The notes: generated by a model not told the origin, from the letters alone. Counted from the stretch's first letter, positions 9,946 to 21,039 are shown. The stretch: DNA of 64,000 nucleotides from Gammaproteobacteria bacterium (GCA_016200485.1 JACQEP010000022.1:23778-87777); one strand, 5' to 3'. Made by a program: numbers and translations.

Positions 9946-9963
9946 GTTCAGCTGGCGTTCAGC
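9946..9963 (+). promoter_or_regulatory. Direct repeat GTTCAGC-N4-GTTCAGC, candidate response-regulator site
   Basis: Two identical heptamers spaced by TGGC give an 11-base period, the spacing typical of OmpR/PhoB-family binding sites. It lies about 70-90 bases before the cytochrome c gene, just upstream of AT-rich sequence with TATAAA. The rest of the 308-base gap between the divergent RND adaptor and cytochrome genes shows no gene. A related site is at 23273. Confidence 0.35.
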
Positions 9964-10034
9964 CGACCCACCCAAAATGGGAATAGGCGTATAAAATATA
10001 TAAGTATTCCTGAGTGTGGCAGAGGGGTTTTGCA

Positions 10035-10475
10035 ATGCGATCAACATTCAAAGTGGGATTCATTTTCGGGATGGCCGGTCTGGTCATGGGGTGCAGTGAT
10101 TCCTCAAACGAGTCTAAGCAAACAACAACCCAAGTCACGGTGCCTGTTACAGCTACAGTGGCGACCGCTAAAGTAAGTTACGCCAGCGACATCCTGCCGA
10201 TCTTGCAGCAAAATTGTTTTGAGTGTCATCAGACCGGTGGCAAGGGTGAAAAAGCCAGTGCTCTGAATATGGAAACCTATGCAGGTTTAATGAAGGGGAC
10301 CAAATACGGGCCCGTCATTAACCCTGGCAAGAGCCTCACCAGCACACTGGTGTTGCTGGTAGAAGGGCGAGCAAATCAAGTGATAAAAATGCCTCATGAT
10401 GGTCGTCCATCGCTCAGCGATCAACAAATTCAAGCGATCAAAGCCTGGATCGATCAGGGTGCGCAAAATAACTAG
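10035..10475 (+). CDS. Lipoprotein c-type cytochrome (single haem, PSCyt1-like)
   Basis: About 146 residues from the ATG at 10035, supported by AGAGGGG 8 bases upstream. A lipoprotein signal is visible (FIFGMAGLVMGC), so the mature protein should be acylated at the Cys and tethered to a membrane. A low-complexity Thr/Val linker follows. The domain ILPILQQNCFECH carries one CxxCH haem motif; the distal methionine may be in VIKMPHDGR. The ending (SDQQIQAIKAWIDQGA) matches the planctomycete-type cytochrome domain found in many bacteria. It precedes petABC by about 90 bases on the same strand and might pass electrons to or from the bc1 complex, which is an inference from position. Confidence 0.8.
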   Translation: MRSTFKVGFIFGMAGLVMGCSDSSNESKQTTTQVTVPVTATVATAKVSYASDILPILQQNCFECHQTGGKGEKASALNMETYAGLMKGTKYGPVINPGKSLTSTLVLLVEGRANQVIKMPHDGRPSLSDQQIQAIKAWIDQGAQNN

Positions 10476-10567
10476 GTAAAATTTTTGGTAAGCAGGCGCT
10501 CAGGCCGCGCAGCGTATGCTAGGCCGAAGTCTGAATTTTCTGGCATTGCAGTACTGAGGAGAGAGAC

Positions 10568-11098
10568 ATGGCAGATCACAAAGATGACCATGACCAACGA
10601 ATTCAAGACCCGCAACGGCGTGAGTTTTTGCTCACAGCAACAACAGCCATTGTCGGCGCAGTGGGTGTCTGCGGCGCAGCCTGGCCGTTGATTGCCAGCA
10701 TGAATCCGAGTCGCGATGTGCAGGCCAAGGCAACGTCATTGGTCGATATCAGTTCGATTCCAAAAGGCAAGACCCATACCGTTGAGTGGCAGGGTAAACC
10801 CGTGTTTGTATCGCATCGCACGGAGGAAGAGATCCGAGCCATGCAGCAAAATCAGGGCGGTAAAGATCCGCAGGAAGATGGTAAGCGCGTGCAGCGTAGC
10901 GAATGGCTGGTAGTGGTGGGCATCTGTACTCATCTTGGATGCGTGCCAAATCGAACTGATAGCGGCTGGACCTGCCCTTGTCACGGCAGCGTGTACGACA
11001 ATAGCGGCCGTATCCTGCATGGGCCGGCGCCGCGAAATCTTGAAGTGCCGCAATACACATTCCTGGGTGATGACAAGATCATCATCGGCAAGGCCTAG
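10568..11098 (+). CDS. petA: Ubiquinol-cytochrome c reductase iron-sulfur (Rieske) subunit
   Basis: 176 residues. The N-terminus has a twin-arginine-like signal anchor ([18 protein letters not shown]) that places the cluster domain in the periplasm. The two cluster-binding loops are CTHLGC and CPCHGS. A linker of about 25 residues ([20 protein letters not shown]) precedes the first loop. The subunit carries electrons from ubiquinol to cytochrome c1. GAGGAGAGAGAC lies directly before the ATG. It is the first gene of a tight petABC operon, with 11 bases before petB. Confidence 0.97.
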   Translation: MADHKDDHDQRIQDPQRREFLLTATTAIVGAVGVCGAAWPLIASMNPSRDVQAKATSLVDISSIPKGKTHTVEWQGKPVFVSHRTEEEIRAMQQNQGGKDPQEDGKRVQRSEWLVVVGICTHLGCVPNRTDSGWTCPCHGSVYDNSGRILHGPAPRNLEVPQYTFLGDDKIIIGKA

Positions 11099-11109
11099 GA
11101 GATTCAATC

Positions 11110-12414
11110 ATGTTTAAAAATGCCATCAAATGGATCGACGAGCGGTTTCCGCTTACACAATTCATCAAGCATGAGCTGACCGATTATCCCACGCCACGCA
11201 ACCTCAATTACTGGTGGAATTTCGGTTTTCTAGCGGGATTTGTGTTAATGGTGCAATTGGTCAGTGGTATTTTTCTGGCGATGCATTACAAGCCGGATGT
11301 CGCTCAGGCGTTTGATTCGATTCAGCACATCATGCGCGACGTCAATTACGGCTGGTTATTGCGCTACATGCATTCCACCGGCGCATCAGCGTTTTTCATC
11401 GTGATTTATATCCATATCGCACGCACCTTGTATTATGGCTCCTATCGCCGGCCACGCGAATTTTTATGGTGGACGGGTTTGGTGTTGCTGTTGTTGCTGA
11501 TGGCGACAGCGTTCATGGGTTATCTCCTGCCTTGGGGTCAGATGTCTTACTGGGGGGCGCAGGTCATCACCAGCCTGTTTGGAACGCCGCCGGTAATTGG
11601 TGATGATATCGTCACCTGGTTGCGCGGTGATTTCGTGGTGGGCGATGCGACGCTAACCCGCTTTTTCGCACTGCATTATCTGTTTCCATTCATTATCTGT
11701 GCGGCGGTGGTGATTCATATTGTCTCGCTGCATTTTGTAAAGAGCAGCAATCCATCTGGAATCACCCTGCATGACAAAGACAATATCCCCTTCCATCCGT
11801 ATTACACGATGAAGGATTTCTTTGGCTTGGGCGTGTTCCTGATTGTGTTCTGTTCCTTCGTGTTTTTCGCGCCGGAATTCTTTGTCGAGCCCGACAATAA
11901 TATTGCCGCCGACCCGATGCAGACTCCGGCGCATATCGTGCCGGAATGGTATTTCCTGCCGTTTTACGCCATTCTGCGTTCGATTCCAGACGCGCTCGGC
12001 GGCGTCATTGCCATGGCGTTATCGATCCTGATCTTTGCCGCCTTGCCGTGGCTGGATCGTTCCCGTGTGCCGGGCGGCGCGCTGTTCCGTCCTGGCTACC
12101 GGATCATGATCTATGTCTTGTTCGTCAACGTCATCGTACTGGGATATGTGGGTGCCCAAGCGCCGGAAGGTTGGGTGGTTTACGTCGGCCAGATTTCAAC
12201 CTTTATTTACTTTGGCATCTTCCTGTTATTGCCATTTATTTCCAAGCGTGAAGAGCGTCGTTCACGAGAGCAAGGCTTGCCGCTCGAGGCGCAACGTTTG
12301 ATAGATGAAGAAAAAATCGAGTTGGCACGTGACGAGCATCACAATCGTCGCAAAGAAGACCAGGAGCTGTTAAGACAGATACATGCGCGTCTGGGTGAGG
12401 AGGAGCAGCGATGA
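11110..12414 (+). CDS. petB: Ubiquinol-cytochrome c reductase cytochrome b subunit
   Basis: 434 residues with about eight membrane helices. Haem-ligand histidines sit in the usual helices ([23 protein letters not shown]). The quinol-site motif PEWYF is present in the fused C-terminal half ([13 protein letters not shown]), so this is a full cytochrome b, not a split b6/IV. The last ~55 residues form a highly charged tail ([10 protein letters not shown]... to LGEEEQR) longer than in minimal homologs. Its stop codon overlaps the petC start (ATGA), implying translational coupling. Confidence 0.97.
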   Translation: MFKNAIKWIDERFPLTQFIKHELTDYPTPRNLNYWWNFGFLAGFVLMVQLVSGIFLAMHYKPDVAQAFDSIQHIMRDVNYGWLLRYMHSTGASAFFIVIYIHIARTLYYGSYRRPREFLWWTGLVLLLLLMATAFMGYLLPWGQMSYWGAQVITSLFGTPPVIGDDIVTWLRGDFVVGDATLTRFFALHYLFPFIICAAVVIHIVSLHFVKSSNPSGITLHDKDNIPFHPYYTMKDFFGLGVFLIVFCSFVFFAPEFFVEPDNNIAADPMQTPAHIVPEWYFLPFYAILRSIPDALGGVIAMALSILIFAALPWLDRSRVPGGALFRPGYRIMIYVLFVNVIVLGYVGAQAPEGWVVYVGQISTFIYFGIFLLLPFISKREERRSREQGLPLEAQRLIDEEKIELARDEHHNRRKEDQELLRQIHARLGEEEQR

Positions 12415-13061
12415 GACGTTGGATTGCAACGATGGGGTTGGCGGCGAGTCTGCTGTCGCCCGGCGTCTATGCCTCAACCCATGTCGAACTTAAAGACGTG
12501 GAAATTCCCAAGACGCAAGAAGCACGGCAGCGCGGGGCAGCGACAGTCACCGGGGTTTGCTTGATGTGCCATAGCCTGAAATATGTGAAATATCAGGATC
12601 TGCTGGCCCTGGGGCTGACGCAGGCGCAAGTGGACGGAATGCGCGGCGAATACCCGATGGAGGCAACCCTCCAAAGCATGACGCCGATCGAGATCCGTAA
12701 AGAATCCTATGGCAAAGTACCGCCGGATTTATCGTTGATGGCGGTCGCGCGTAAAAATGGTCCTCAATATATTTATAGTTTGTGGACGGGTTATTACACC
12801 GACAAGGACGGCAATACCGACAACCACGTCTTTCCAGGTATAAAAATGCCGGACATGTTGGGTTACAGTATGGCGACCGATGATGCGCAAAGAAAGCAGA
12901 TCGAAGAAACCGTGCGGGATACCGTAGCGTTTCTGGAGTGGGCGGCCGATCCCGCTGCCGAAACTCGTCGTAGCATCGGTGTCTATGTCATCGGTTACTT
13001 GGTGTTATTAACTATCCTGTTGTATCTGGTGAAGCGTCGTACCTGGCGCCGGATACGCTAA
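12411..13061 (+). CDS. petC: Cytochrome c1 subunit of the bc1 complex
   Basis: 216 residues. It starts with a Sec signal ([21 protein letters not shown]) and has the haem motif CLMCHS. A methionine-bearing segment for the sixth ligand ([12 protein letters not shown]) and a C-terminal anchor helix ([19 protein letters not shown], then KRR) follow. The start overlaps the petB stop. The usual gammaproteobacterial follower sspA is absent; the next gene is a TPR-glycosyltransferase. Confidence 0.96.
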   Translation: MRRWIATMGLAASLLSPGVYASTHVELKDVEIPKTQEARQRGAATVTGVCLMCHSLKYVKYQDLLALGLTQAQVDGMRGEYPMEATLQSMTPIEIRKESYGKVPPDLSLMAVARKNGPQYIYSLWTGYYTDKDGNTDNHVFPGIKMPDMLGYSMATDDAQRKQIEETVRDTVAFLEWAADPAAETRRSIGVYVIGYLVLLTILLYLVKRRTWRRIR

Positions 13062-13068
13062 ATATCAA

Positions 13069-13097
13069 GCGCGGGAGGTGTGCGCACCTTCCCGCGC
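13069..13097 (+). terminator. Hairpin after petC
   Basis: GCGCGGGA...TCCCGCGC arms with an inner GGTG/CACC pair form a strong GC-rich hairpin 8 bases after the petC stop. There is no clear T-run, so it may act as a 3' stabiliser or a weak terminator. Confidence 0.6.
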
Positions 13098-13149
13098 ACT
13101 TCGATCGGTTTCCATCCCGAATTGTGCTGCGGGTGTAAACCTCGCTATC

Positions 13150-14961
13150 ATGCAACCGATGAGTCCATCGGTGCCTAATAATCCACTTGACGTCCAGCTT
13201 GGACTAGCCATTGCCAGTCACCAGCAAGGTAGATTGCAGGAGGCATTGGCGGGGTATCAGCAAGTATTGCACGCTGATCCGGGTAATTTCACCGCATTGC
13301 ACTGTGTTGGCATTTTGTACGGACAAGCGGGGCGCTTTGACGAGGCATTGGCCGCCTTCACTCAGGCCAGTGTTGTACAACCTCGGGATTTTGCCGTTCA
13401 TTTCAATCGGGCTAAGGCGTTGCAGGAGCTTAAGCGATATGAGGAGGCGCTGGCTTGTTACGACAAAGTGCTGTTGCTCAATCCCGGTTACGCAGATGCC
13501 TATAACAACCGCGGCAATGTCTTGCGCGAACTGCGTCGTCTCGATGAAGCTTTGGCCAGTTATCGCAGGGCGATTGAGCTCAACACAAATTTTGCCGAGG
13601 CTTATCACAACCAAGGCAATGTCCTGCTGGACCTTCGGAGGCATGAAGAAGCTTTGGTGAGTTTCAATCAGGCCATTGCGCTGGCTCCGAATAATGCCCA
13701 TGCCTATAACAGTCGAGGACTGGTCTTGTTGGAGGTATTGGAACGTCGGGATGATGCGGTTCACGATTTCAGGCGGGCAGTTTCAATCGATCCAGATTAT
13801 GTTGAGGCTCACTACAATCTGGGCAATGCGCTGAAAGAAATGCGATGCTTTGAGGAGGCAAAGGCCGCTTTTGATAAAGCGATTGCACTGAATCCACGTT
13901 TTACTGATGCGTATTACAGCCGTGGTGTTCTGCTAAGTGAGCAGCAAAAGTTTGAGGAGGCGTTGTCCAGTTTTAATCAGGTGGTTTCCATTCAGCCCGA
14001 TCATGCACGGGCTCATTACAACATCGGTATTCTCAATTTGCTGTTGGGAAAGTTTACCGAAGGTTGGCCGGAATATGAGTGGCGCTGGAAAACCGAGCCG
14101 TTAAAAAGTCATATCAGACAATTTAAGCAAGCGTTGTGGCTAGGTGAACAGTCGCTTGTGGGTAAAACCATCCTAGTGCATACGGAGCAAGGAATGGGCG
14201 ATGTTATTCAGTTCAGCCGCTACCTTCCCATGCTTACGGCCATGGGTGCCAAAGTGGTGTTGGCGGCGCCGCCTGCGCTAGCGTCATTAATGCAAACACT
14301 TCCCGCTGAAGTTGAAGTGGTGACCCAATGGGATCAGCTGCCGGAATTTGATTTGCATTGTCCGATTTTGAGTTTGCCCCTAGCGTTAAAAACGACACTC
14401 GATACAATCCCGGCGCACGTGCCTTATCTTTCGGCCGATTCACAAAAAATAATCAAATGGGATGAACGACTCGGTGTGAAGCGCATGCCACGGGTGGGGT
14501 TGGTGTGGTCGGGGAGTGCAACTCACGCCAATGATCGAAATCGTAGTATTGCCTTGCGCGCGCTGGAACCGTTGTTGCGACTGAAAATTGAGTATCACTC
14601 GCTGCAAAAAGAAGTCCGGCCCGAGGATCAGTTGGTCATGGCTCAATTCCCGCAATTGCAATCACATGCCGACGAACTGCATGATTTTTCCGATACCGCG
14701 GCGCTGATTTCGGTGCTGGATTTGGTGATCGCTGTAGATACCTCGGTGGCCCATCTGGCAGGTGCTTTGGGTAAACCCGTCTGGATTTTGTTGCCACAGG
14801 TGCCTGATTTCCGCTGGTTGTTGGCAAGGAATAATAGTCTTTGGTATCCAACTGCACGTTTGTTCAGGCAGCAGAGTGCTGGGGATTGGGGAAGCGTAAT
14901 TGAAACTGTGAAGCAGAATTTGGTCAACGACCTTGCTGTCAGTGATTGTGCAAAAAATTAA
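13150..14961 (+). CDS. TPR protein with C-terminal glycosyltransferase (GT-B type) domain
   Basis: About 603 residues from the ATG at 13150 (MQPMSPSVPN); a longer frame from 13078 would run through the petC hairpin and is less likely. Residues ~15-310 hold about eight or nine tetratricopeptide repeats (NRGNVLRELRRLDEALASYRRAIELN style). The C-terminal ~280 residues resemble the heptosyltransferase/O-GlcNAc-transferase-like fold (HTEQGMGDVIQFSRYL; later VAVDTSVAHLAGALGKPVW, the nucleotide-sugar end). Such proteins are predicted protein or surface-glycan glycosyltransferases; acceptor and donor are unknown. No signal peptide. Downstream of petC but probably a separate transcription unit. Confidence 0.8.
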   Translation: MQPMSPSVPNNPLDVQLGLAIASHQQGRLQEALAGYQQVLHADPGNFTALHCVGILYGQAGRFDEALAAFTQASVVQPRDFAVHFNRAKALQELKRYEEALACYDKVLLLNPGYADAYNNRGNVLRELRRLDEALASYRRAIELNTNFAEAYHNQGNVLLDLRRHEEALVSFNQAIALAPNNAHAYNSRGLVLLEVLERRDDAVHDFRRAVSIDPDYVEAHYNLGNALKEMRCFEEAKAAFDKAIALNPRFTDAYYSRGVLLSEQQKFEEALSSFNQVVSIQPDHARAHYNIGILNLLLGKFTEGWPEYEWRWKTEPLKSHIRQFKQALWLGEQSLVGKTILVHTEQGMGDVIQFSRYLPMLTAMGAKVVLAAPPALASLMQTLPAEVEVVTQWDQLPEFDLHCPILSLPLALKTTLDTIPAHVPYLSADSQKIIKWDERLGVKRMPRVGLVWSGSATHANDRNRSIALRALEPLLRLKIEYHSLQKEVRPEDQLVMAQFPQLQSHADELHDFSDTAALISVLDLVIAVDTSVAHLAGALGKPVWILLPQVPDFRWLLARNNSLWYPTARLFRQQSAGDWGSVIETVKQNLVNDLAVSDCAKN

Positions 14962-15081
14962 TATTTTCTAATGAGTTAGAACTGTTGTGGCTTGGTCGGC
15001 CTATGCTCGAACAACAATTCAGTTTGTTGAAAAGTTGCCCTAAAGCATGCCGTTGTGGACGTCGATAACCTTAATATAAAC

Positions 15082-15121
15082 TTGCCATAGAAAAAAATAT
15101 GGGATATTCTTTCTATGGCAA
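15082..15121. promoter_or_regulatory. Operator-like perfect 12-bp inverted repeat before the toxin-antitoxin operon
   Basis: TTGCCATAGAAA at 15082-15093 and TTTCTATGGCAA at 15110-15121 are perfect inverted copies, 16 bases apart. They lie 18 bases before the antitoxin ATG and flank a TATTCT-like sequence. This is the position expected for autorepression by the Xre-type antitoxin. Confidence 0.75.
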
Positions 15122-15139
15122 CTGCCGGAGGTTACGGGC

Positions 15140-15526
15140 ATGCACAAGGGTAAAGCGGTTGACTCAGACGCCACTCACCAGCGGCAGCGGGTGTTGACCC
15201 AGGCCGTGGTGAAGGCGGCGGACATCATGGGGCTGCGCCAGGTAGTGTTGGCGAAAACGCTCGGCGTCAGTGAAGCCTCGGTTTCCCGCATGAAAACGGG
15301 AGGCTATCTGCTTAAAGAGCAGAGCAAAGAATGGGAGCTGGCCGCGCTCCTGGTGCGCCTCTTTCGCAGTCTCGACGCGATAGTCGCCGGCGATGAGCGC
15401 TCCTTGCGTTCCTGGCTGCTGGGTTACAACACTGCCCTGCGCGAGGTGCCGCTCAATCTCATCACCAGCGTTTCAGGACTGACCAAGACAGTGGATTATG
15501 TGGACGCCTACCGCGCTCGCGTCTGA
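15140..15526 (+). CDS. Antitoxin of Xre/MbcA/ParS type (DUF2384-like)
   Basis: 128 residues. The N-terminal half holds a helix-turn-helix (GLRQVVLAKTLGVSEASVSR). The C-terminal half is the toxin-binding domain (VRLFRSLDAIVAGDERSLRSWL...LNLITSVSGLTKTVDYVDAYRAR), which ends in the usual G...VxxYLDAxRxR-like signature. It neutralises the RES toxin encoded next. GGAGG lies 8 bases before ATG. The 3' end overlaps the toxin start by 29 bases, implying coupled translation. It probably represses its own promoter through the inverted repeat just upstream. Confidence 0.93.
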   Translation: MHKGKAVDSDATHQRQRVLTQAVVKAADIMGLRQVVLAKTLGVSEASVSRMKTGGYLLKEQSKEWELAALLVRLFRSLDAIVAGDERSLRSWLLGYNTALREVPLNLITSVSGLTKTVDYVDAYRARV

Positions 15527-16229
15527 GTTCTGTCGCAGGGCGCGGACGGTATGGCGTGTGGTGGAGGGTCAGCACATCGTCTCCACCCGCAAAGTGGTGG
15601 AAACCCAGGCAGAGCAAGCGCTGCTGGAAGAAATTCTGGAACAAACGAAACCATCCGTGCCGCGCGGGGCAGAGCGTTTTCATTACCTGCTGTACACCCC
15701 TTTTCGCTACAACGCACCATATCCAGTAGGATCGCGATTTCGTCGCGCCGGGTCGACCGAAGGCGTTTTTTACGCCTCCGAGCAGATCCGCACTGCGTTG
15801 GCTGAGCACTGCAATTATCGGCTGAAGTTTTTTCAGGAATCCCCGGATGCTGTTCTGCCACGTCACCAAGAACGGCTGACAGTATTCTCAATCGACTATC
15901 GATCAAATCGAGTGTTGGACCTGACCGCGCCGCCGTTCGTCAAAGAGAGGGCAATATGGACACATCCGTCCGATTATCAAGCGACACAGACCTTCGCAGA
16001 TACCGCGCGCCAAGCCGGCGCTGAACTCATCCGCTATGAATCAGTGAGAGACATCAAGCAAGGAATCAATGTCGCCTTGCTCTCGCCAACGGCTTTTCAT
16101 TCAAAGACGCCGAAAATCATGCAAACCTGGTTTCTCTACTTGTCGGAAGCCGAAGCCAATTGTGAGCGGGCCGAGGCCAATGGTTCTGATGAGCGGTGGA
16201 CGTTTAAGCGTGAGCAGTTTGTCGTATAG
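15498..16229 (+). CDS. RES-domain toxin
   Basis: 243 residues. The RES fold is recognisable by the arginine region FRYNAPYPVGSRFRR, a G-V-FYAS segment, then EQIRTALAEHCNYR carrying the catalytic-type glutamate, and the serine region LLSPTAFHSKTPK. RES toxins degrade NAD+ or ADP-ribosylate targets, arresting growth until the antitoxin is restored. The gene starts inside the antitoxin gene in another frame. It is somewhat longer than the shortest RES toxins but within family range. The pair sits between a glycosyltransferase gene and the tRNA/rpoD region and could be horizontally acquired. Confidence 0.92.
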   Translation: MWTPTALASEFCRRARTVWRVVEGQHIVSTRKVVETQAEQALLEEILEQTKPSVPRGAERFHYLLYTPFRYNAPYPVGSRFRRAGSTEGVFYASEQIRTALAEHCNYRLKFFQESPDAVLPRHQERLTVFSIDYRSNRVLDLTAPPFVKERAIWTHPSDYQATQTFADTARQAGAELIRYESVRDIKQGINVALLSPTAFHSKTPKIMQTWFLYLSEAEANCERAEANGSDERWTFKREQFVV

Positions 16230-16367
16230 AGTCGCTGTTGAATACGGATGGCTTACCGTATTTGATGAAGGTTGACGTGTGTATGGCAAATGGCATTGTC
16301 ACCATACGCAACGGCGGTTGTGTATGACAGATCGCTGAATTGGCATACATAAAGTAATTGGGGGTAG

Positions 16368-16391
16368 AAAAGTAGTTTCGAAACTACTTTT
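16368..16391. repeat. Perfect 24-bp palindrome
   Basis: AAAAGTAGTTTC followed by its exact complement GAAACTACTTTT. It lies about 140 bases after the RES toxin and 33 bases before a small ORF. It could be a dimeric operator or part of a terminator. The rest of the 16230-16566 gap contains only the small ORF below. Confidence 0.6.
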
Positions 16392-16423
16392 CATGCATGA
16401 GGAGGCCCTAAAGGGGCGCCATT

Positions 16424-16549
16424 ATGGAATTCGGATTTAATAAGCCCGGCAAAATTTTTGTGGTGCGAGAGGGGAGGCTGAGAAAACAGGTCTTCAAAGT
16501 GCCTACACGGGAAATTTTGAAAATTCGGAAACGCGAAAAGATGCTATAA
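16424..16549 (+). CDS. Possible 41-residue basic small protein
   Basis: ATG to TAA gives 41 residues rich in Lys and Arg (starts MEFGFNKPGKIFVV, ends KIRKREKML). GGAGG occurs about 18 bases upstream, too far for an ideal ribosome site. No family recognised. It could be a chance frame; the only support is its composition and the palindrome before it. Confidence 0.2.
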   Translation: MEFGFNKPGKIFVVREGRLRKQVFKVPTREILKIRKREKML

Positions 16550-16563
16550 CTGATTGATATCAT

Positions 16564-16640
16564 TGGTGGGCCTGCTCCGACTTGAACGGAGGACCAATGG
16601 ATTATGAGTCCACTGCTCTAACCAACTGAGCTACAGGCCC
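16564..16640 (-). tRNA. tRNA-Ile2 with CAU anticodon
   Basis: The minus strand begins GGGCCTGTAGCTCAG, has an anticodon loop CTCATAA (CAU) on a TGGA/TCCA stem, a T-loop GTTCAAGTC and ends CAGGCCCACCA with CCA encoded. A CAU anticodon could be Met, but the position beside rpoD matches ileX of enterobacteria, whose C34 is modified by TilS to read AUA. Isoleucine is therefore preferred. Confidence 0.88.
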
Positions 16641-16694
16641 GAAAGAAATGAGAGTCGCTGCGTAGTATAACTTTCTTGATTCAGCTAGGCCATA

Positions 16695-16725
16695 ACAAAA
16701 CGCCCCGCAGTGCGGGGCGTTTTGT
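16695..16725. terminator. Rho-independent terminator after rpoD
   Basis: A long stem (ACAAAACGCCCCGCA and its complement) with T-rich flanks on both strands, just beyond the rpoD stop. It should work for rpoD on the minus strand and could serve both directions. Confidence 0.85.
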
Positions 16726-16743
16726 GTACGGGTAATGCCGGGT

Positions 16744-18585
<1,842 letters not shown>

Positions 18586-18709
18586 ACGTCCAATTGCTGC
18601 CTTCTCAAAAAATTAAGCTGTCTAATTGACCATGGAAACGGCCGGAAAAAATAGCCGCTCATTCTAAACCAAAACAACCCCTTCGGGTAGGCACAAATCC
18701 CGCTGAGGG

Positions 18710-20497
18710 TTAATGAATCTGGGTTATCCCTCGGGTTAGTGCGTCTTTCTCGGCCAGAATCTCGGCCAGGCGGCGTTTGCCGTCACTGCTTAGGCCTTCG
18801 GTTTGTCCATGGCGTAATAATTGCTCCAGTTCATGTTCCAGCCGCAGCTTGTCAAGGATCCGCAGGCTGCCTAAGAACTCGCTCGCCATGCCCGTTTCCG
18901 GGGTGGTGATTGGGCTGCGGGCCAGGCGTGCCAGATGCTTAGCCTCGGGCCGTTCGCGCCACTGCTCCAGGATCGCGCCACAGCTGAGCTGGGGTTGCCT
19001 CTGTATCAATTCCAATACTTCGACCAGCAGATCGACGCCAGGTTCCTGCAATCCGCGATAACGGCCCGGATCGCCCGCCTCCAGGGCCAGGGAGGGCTGG
19101 TTCAGCAGCAAGGTCAGCGCCTGCCGCACTGCCGATACGCGGGGTGGTTCGCGGTGTGATGGGCGGGGCTTGGCCCTCGCCGCAGAGGTTGAATGGGGCT
19201 TGGTGGGGTCTTCGAGCAGACGCACGAGTTCATCACGGCCCATATGAACCCGTTCGGCGAGCGCGGCAATTAACATCAGGCGATACACAGCATTGGTCAC
19301 CTTGTTCAATTTGGGTCGTGCCAATTCCACCAGGCGGGCACGACCATCCACGGCTGACATATCGACCTCGCTGGCCAGCGACTGAAATAGAAATTCCGAG
19401 AGTGAGACGGCATTGGCAATGCGCGTCTGAAACGCGGTCGCGCCTTCGCGGCGAACCAGACTGTCCGGGTCATCCTGTTCTGGCAGAAACATGAAGCGCG
19501 CCTGACGGCCCTCGCTGATCTCGGGTAAAACAATGTCCAGCGACTTCCAAGCCGCAGCGCGACCGGCGCGGTCGCCATCGAAGCAAAACACGACGTCACC
19601 CGTGGTGCGGAACAATATCTGCACGTGATCCGGTGTCAGCGCGGTGCCAAGGGTGGCGACCACATTGCGGATACCGTGCTGCGCCAGCGCCACGACATCC
19701 ATGTAGCCCTCGACGACGAGCAGTAGATCAATGTGGCGCAGCGCCTGTCGCGCCTCGTACAGGCCATACAGCTCCCGGCCTTTATGGAACAACGGCGATT
19801 CGGGCGAGTTCAGATATTTCGGTGTCTCATCGCTCGATAACACGCGCCCGCCAAAACCGATTACCTGCCCGCGCCGATTGCGAATCGGAAACATGATCCG
19901 GTCGCGAAAGCGATCGTAATAACGGTCGTTTTCCTTGGGCACCAGCATGCCGGTGGTGAGCAACTGTTGGCGTTGGGTGGGGGTGCGGCCCAGCGCGTTG
20001 AGCAGATTATCCCAGCCTGGCGGCGCATAGCCGATGCCGAATTCGGCGGCGATATCGCCGGTCAGTCCACGTTGTTTCAGGTATTCAATCGCGGTGGCTG
20101 CGGCAGGATGTTCCTTCAACTGGCGGCGGAAGAACACATTCGCCTGTGCCAGAATCTCGTGCAAGCCTTCAGCTTGCGGGCGCTCGCTGGTCTCTTCCGT
20201 TTGTGGCAATTCAACACCGGCTTGCTTGGCCAGCTCCTTGACTGCCTCAACGAAATCGAGATGCTCATAGGCCATCAAAAAACCAATCGCCGTGCCGTGA
20301 GCCCCACAGCCAAAACAGTGATAGAACTGCTTGTTGGGGCTGACTGTGAACGACGGTGATTTTTCTTCGTGAAAGGGGCAGCGTGCCTGATAGTCGCGCC
20401 CTGCCTTGCGTAGCGGCACCCGGCGGTCGATGACCTCGACGATATCGACCCTGCTTAATAATTCATCGATAAATTGCTGTGGGATTTTGCCTGCCAT
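18710..20497 (-). CDS. dnaG: DNA primase
   Basis: 595 residues. The CHC2 zinc finger is complete (CPFH...YHCFGCG, residues ~40-65). The RNA polymerase core has the TOPRIM motifs VVEGYMDVVALAQHG and FCFDGDRAGR. The C-terminal ~150 residues form the DnaB-binding domain. It lays down RNA primers at the replication fork. It belongs to the macromolecular-synthesis block rpsU-yqeY-dnaG-rpoD on the minus strand. Confidence 0.98.
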   Translation of the reverse strand: MAGKIPQQFIDELLSRVDIVEVIDRRVPLRKAGRDYQARCPFHEEKSPSFTVSPNKQFYHCFGCGAHGTAIGFLMAYEHLDFVEAVKELAKQAGVELPQTEETSERPQAEGLHEILAQANVFFRRQLKEHPAAATAIEYLKQRGLTGDIAAEFGIGYAPPGWDNLLNALGRTPTQRQQLLTTGMLVPKENDRYYDRFRDRIMFPIRNRRGQVIGFGGRVLSSDETPKYLNSPESPLFHKGRELYGLYEARQALRHIDLLLVVEGYMDVVALAQHGIRNVVATLGTALTPDHVQILFRTTGDVVFCFDGDRAGRAAAWKSLDIVLPEISEGRQARFMFLPEQDDPDSLVRREGATAFQTRIANAVSLSEFLFQSLASEVDMSAVDGRARLVELARPKLNKVTNAVYRLMLIAALAERVHMGRDELVRLLEDPTKPHSTSAARAKPRPSHREPPRVSAVRQALTLLLNQPSLALEAGDPGRYRGLQEPGVDLLVEVLELIQRQPQLSCGAILEQWRERPEAKHLARLARSPITTPETGMASEFLGSLRILDKLRLEHELEQLLRHGQTEGLSSDGKRRLAEILAEKDALTRGITQIH

Positions 20498-20528
20498 GGC
20501 AGGCAGTGTAGTCGCTGACGCCGTTTAC

Positions 20529-20987
20529 TTAAAGTGCGGCGAGCTTGTTTTTGATGAGCTGGCTGAGTTGGGACATATCGGCGCGGCCCTGGGCGCGGCC
20601 TTTGACGATTCCCATCACCTTGCCCATGTCTTGCGGCCCTTGGGCGCCGCTGCTGACAATGGCCTCAGCGATGATTTGCTCGATCTCGGCAGTGCTGAGT
20701 TGAGCCGGCATGTAGGTCTGCAGCACGGTGAGTTCCTGCTGTTCCTTGGCGACCAGATCGTCGCGGCCCGCAGCTTGAAACTGGGTGATCGACTCGCGGC
20801 GCTGCTTGATCATTTTGTCGATCGCAGCAATGACTTGCGCATCATCAAGCATGATGCGTTCATCGACTTCGCGTTGCTTGATGGCCGCCATAATCAGGCG
20901 GATCGTTCCCAGGCGTTGTTTATCCTGGGCGCGCATCGCCGCCTTCATATCTTCCTGAATGCGGGATTTGAGCGTGTCCGTCGCCAT
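20529..20987 (-). CDS. GatB/YqeY domain protein
   Basis: 152 residues from the ATG at 20987 (MATDTLKSRIQED). A longer frame from 21035 adds an unrelated hydrophobic stretch and lacks support. The helical YqeY fold (MRAQDKQRLGTIRLIMAAIKQ; later MGKVMGIVKGRAQGRADM) resembles the tail domain of the GatB amidotransferase subunit that binds tRNA. Its role is poorly defined. It sits between rpsU and dnaG, the common gammaproteobacterial order. Confidence 0.92.
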   Translation of the reverse strand: MATDTLKSRIQEDMKAAMRAQDKQRLGTIRLIMAAIKQREVDERIMLDDAQVIAAIDKMIKQRRESITQFQAAGRDDLVAKEQQELTVLQTYMPAQLSTAEIEQIIAEAIVSSGAQGPQDMGKVMGIVKGRAQGRADMSQLSQLIKNKLAAL

Positions 20988-21039
20988 GGTTATGCAGTGA
21001 ATGAGAAAGGGCCGAGTAAATCCCAGCCCTTTCAAAGAA

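Noticed and set aside
15140..16229. Anti-phage defence island
   Set aside because: The Xre-RES pair stands alone among housekeeping genes; no other defence genes are in the window.
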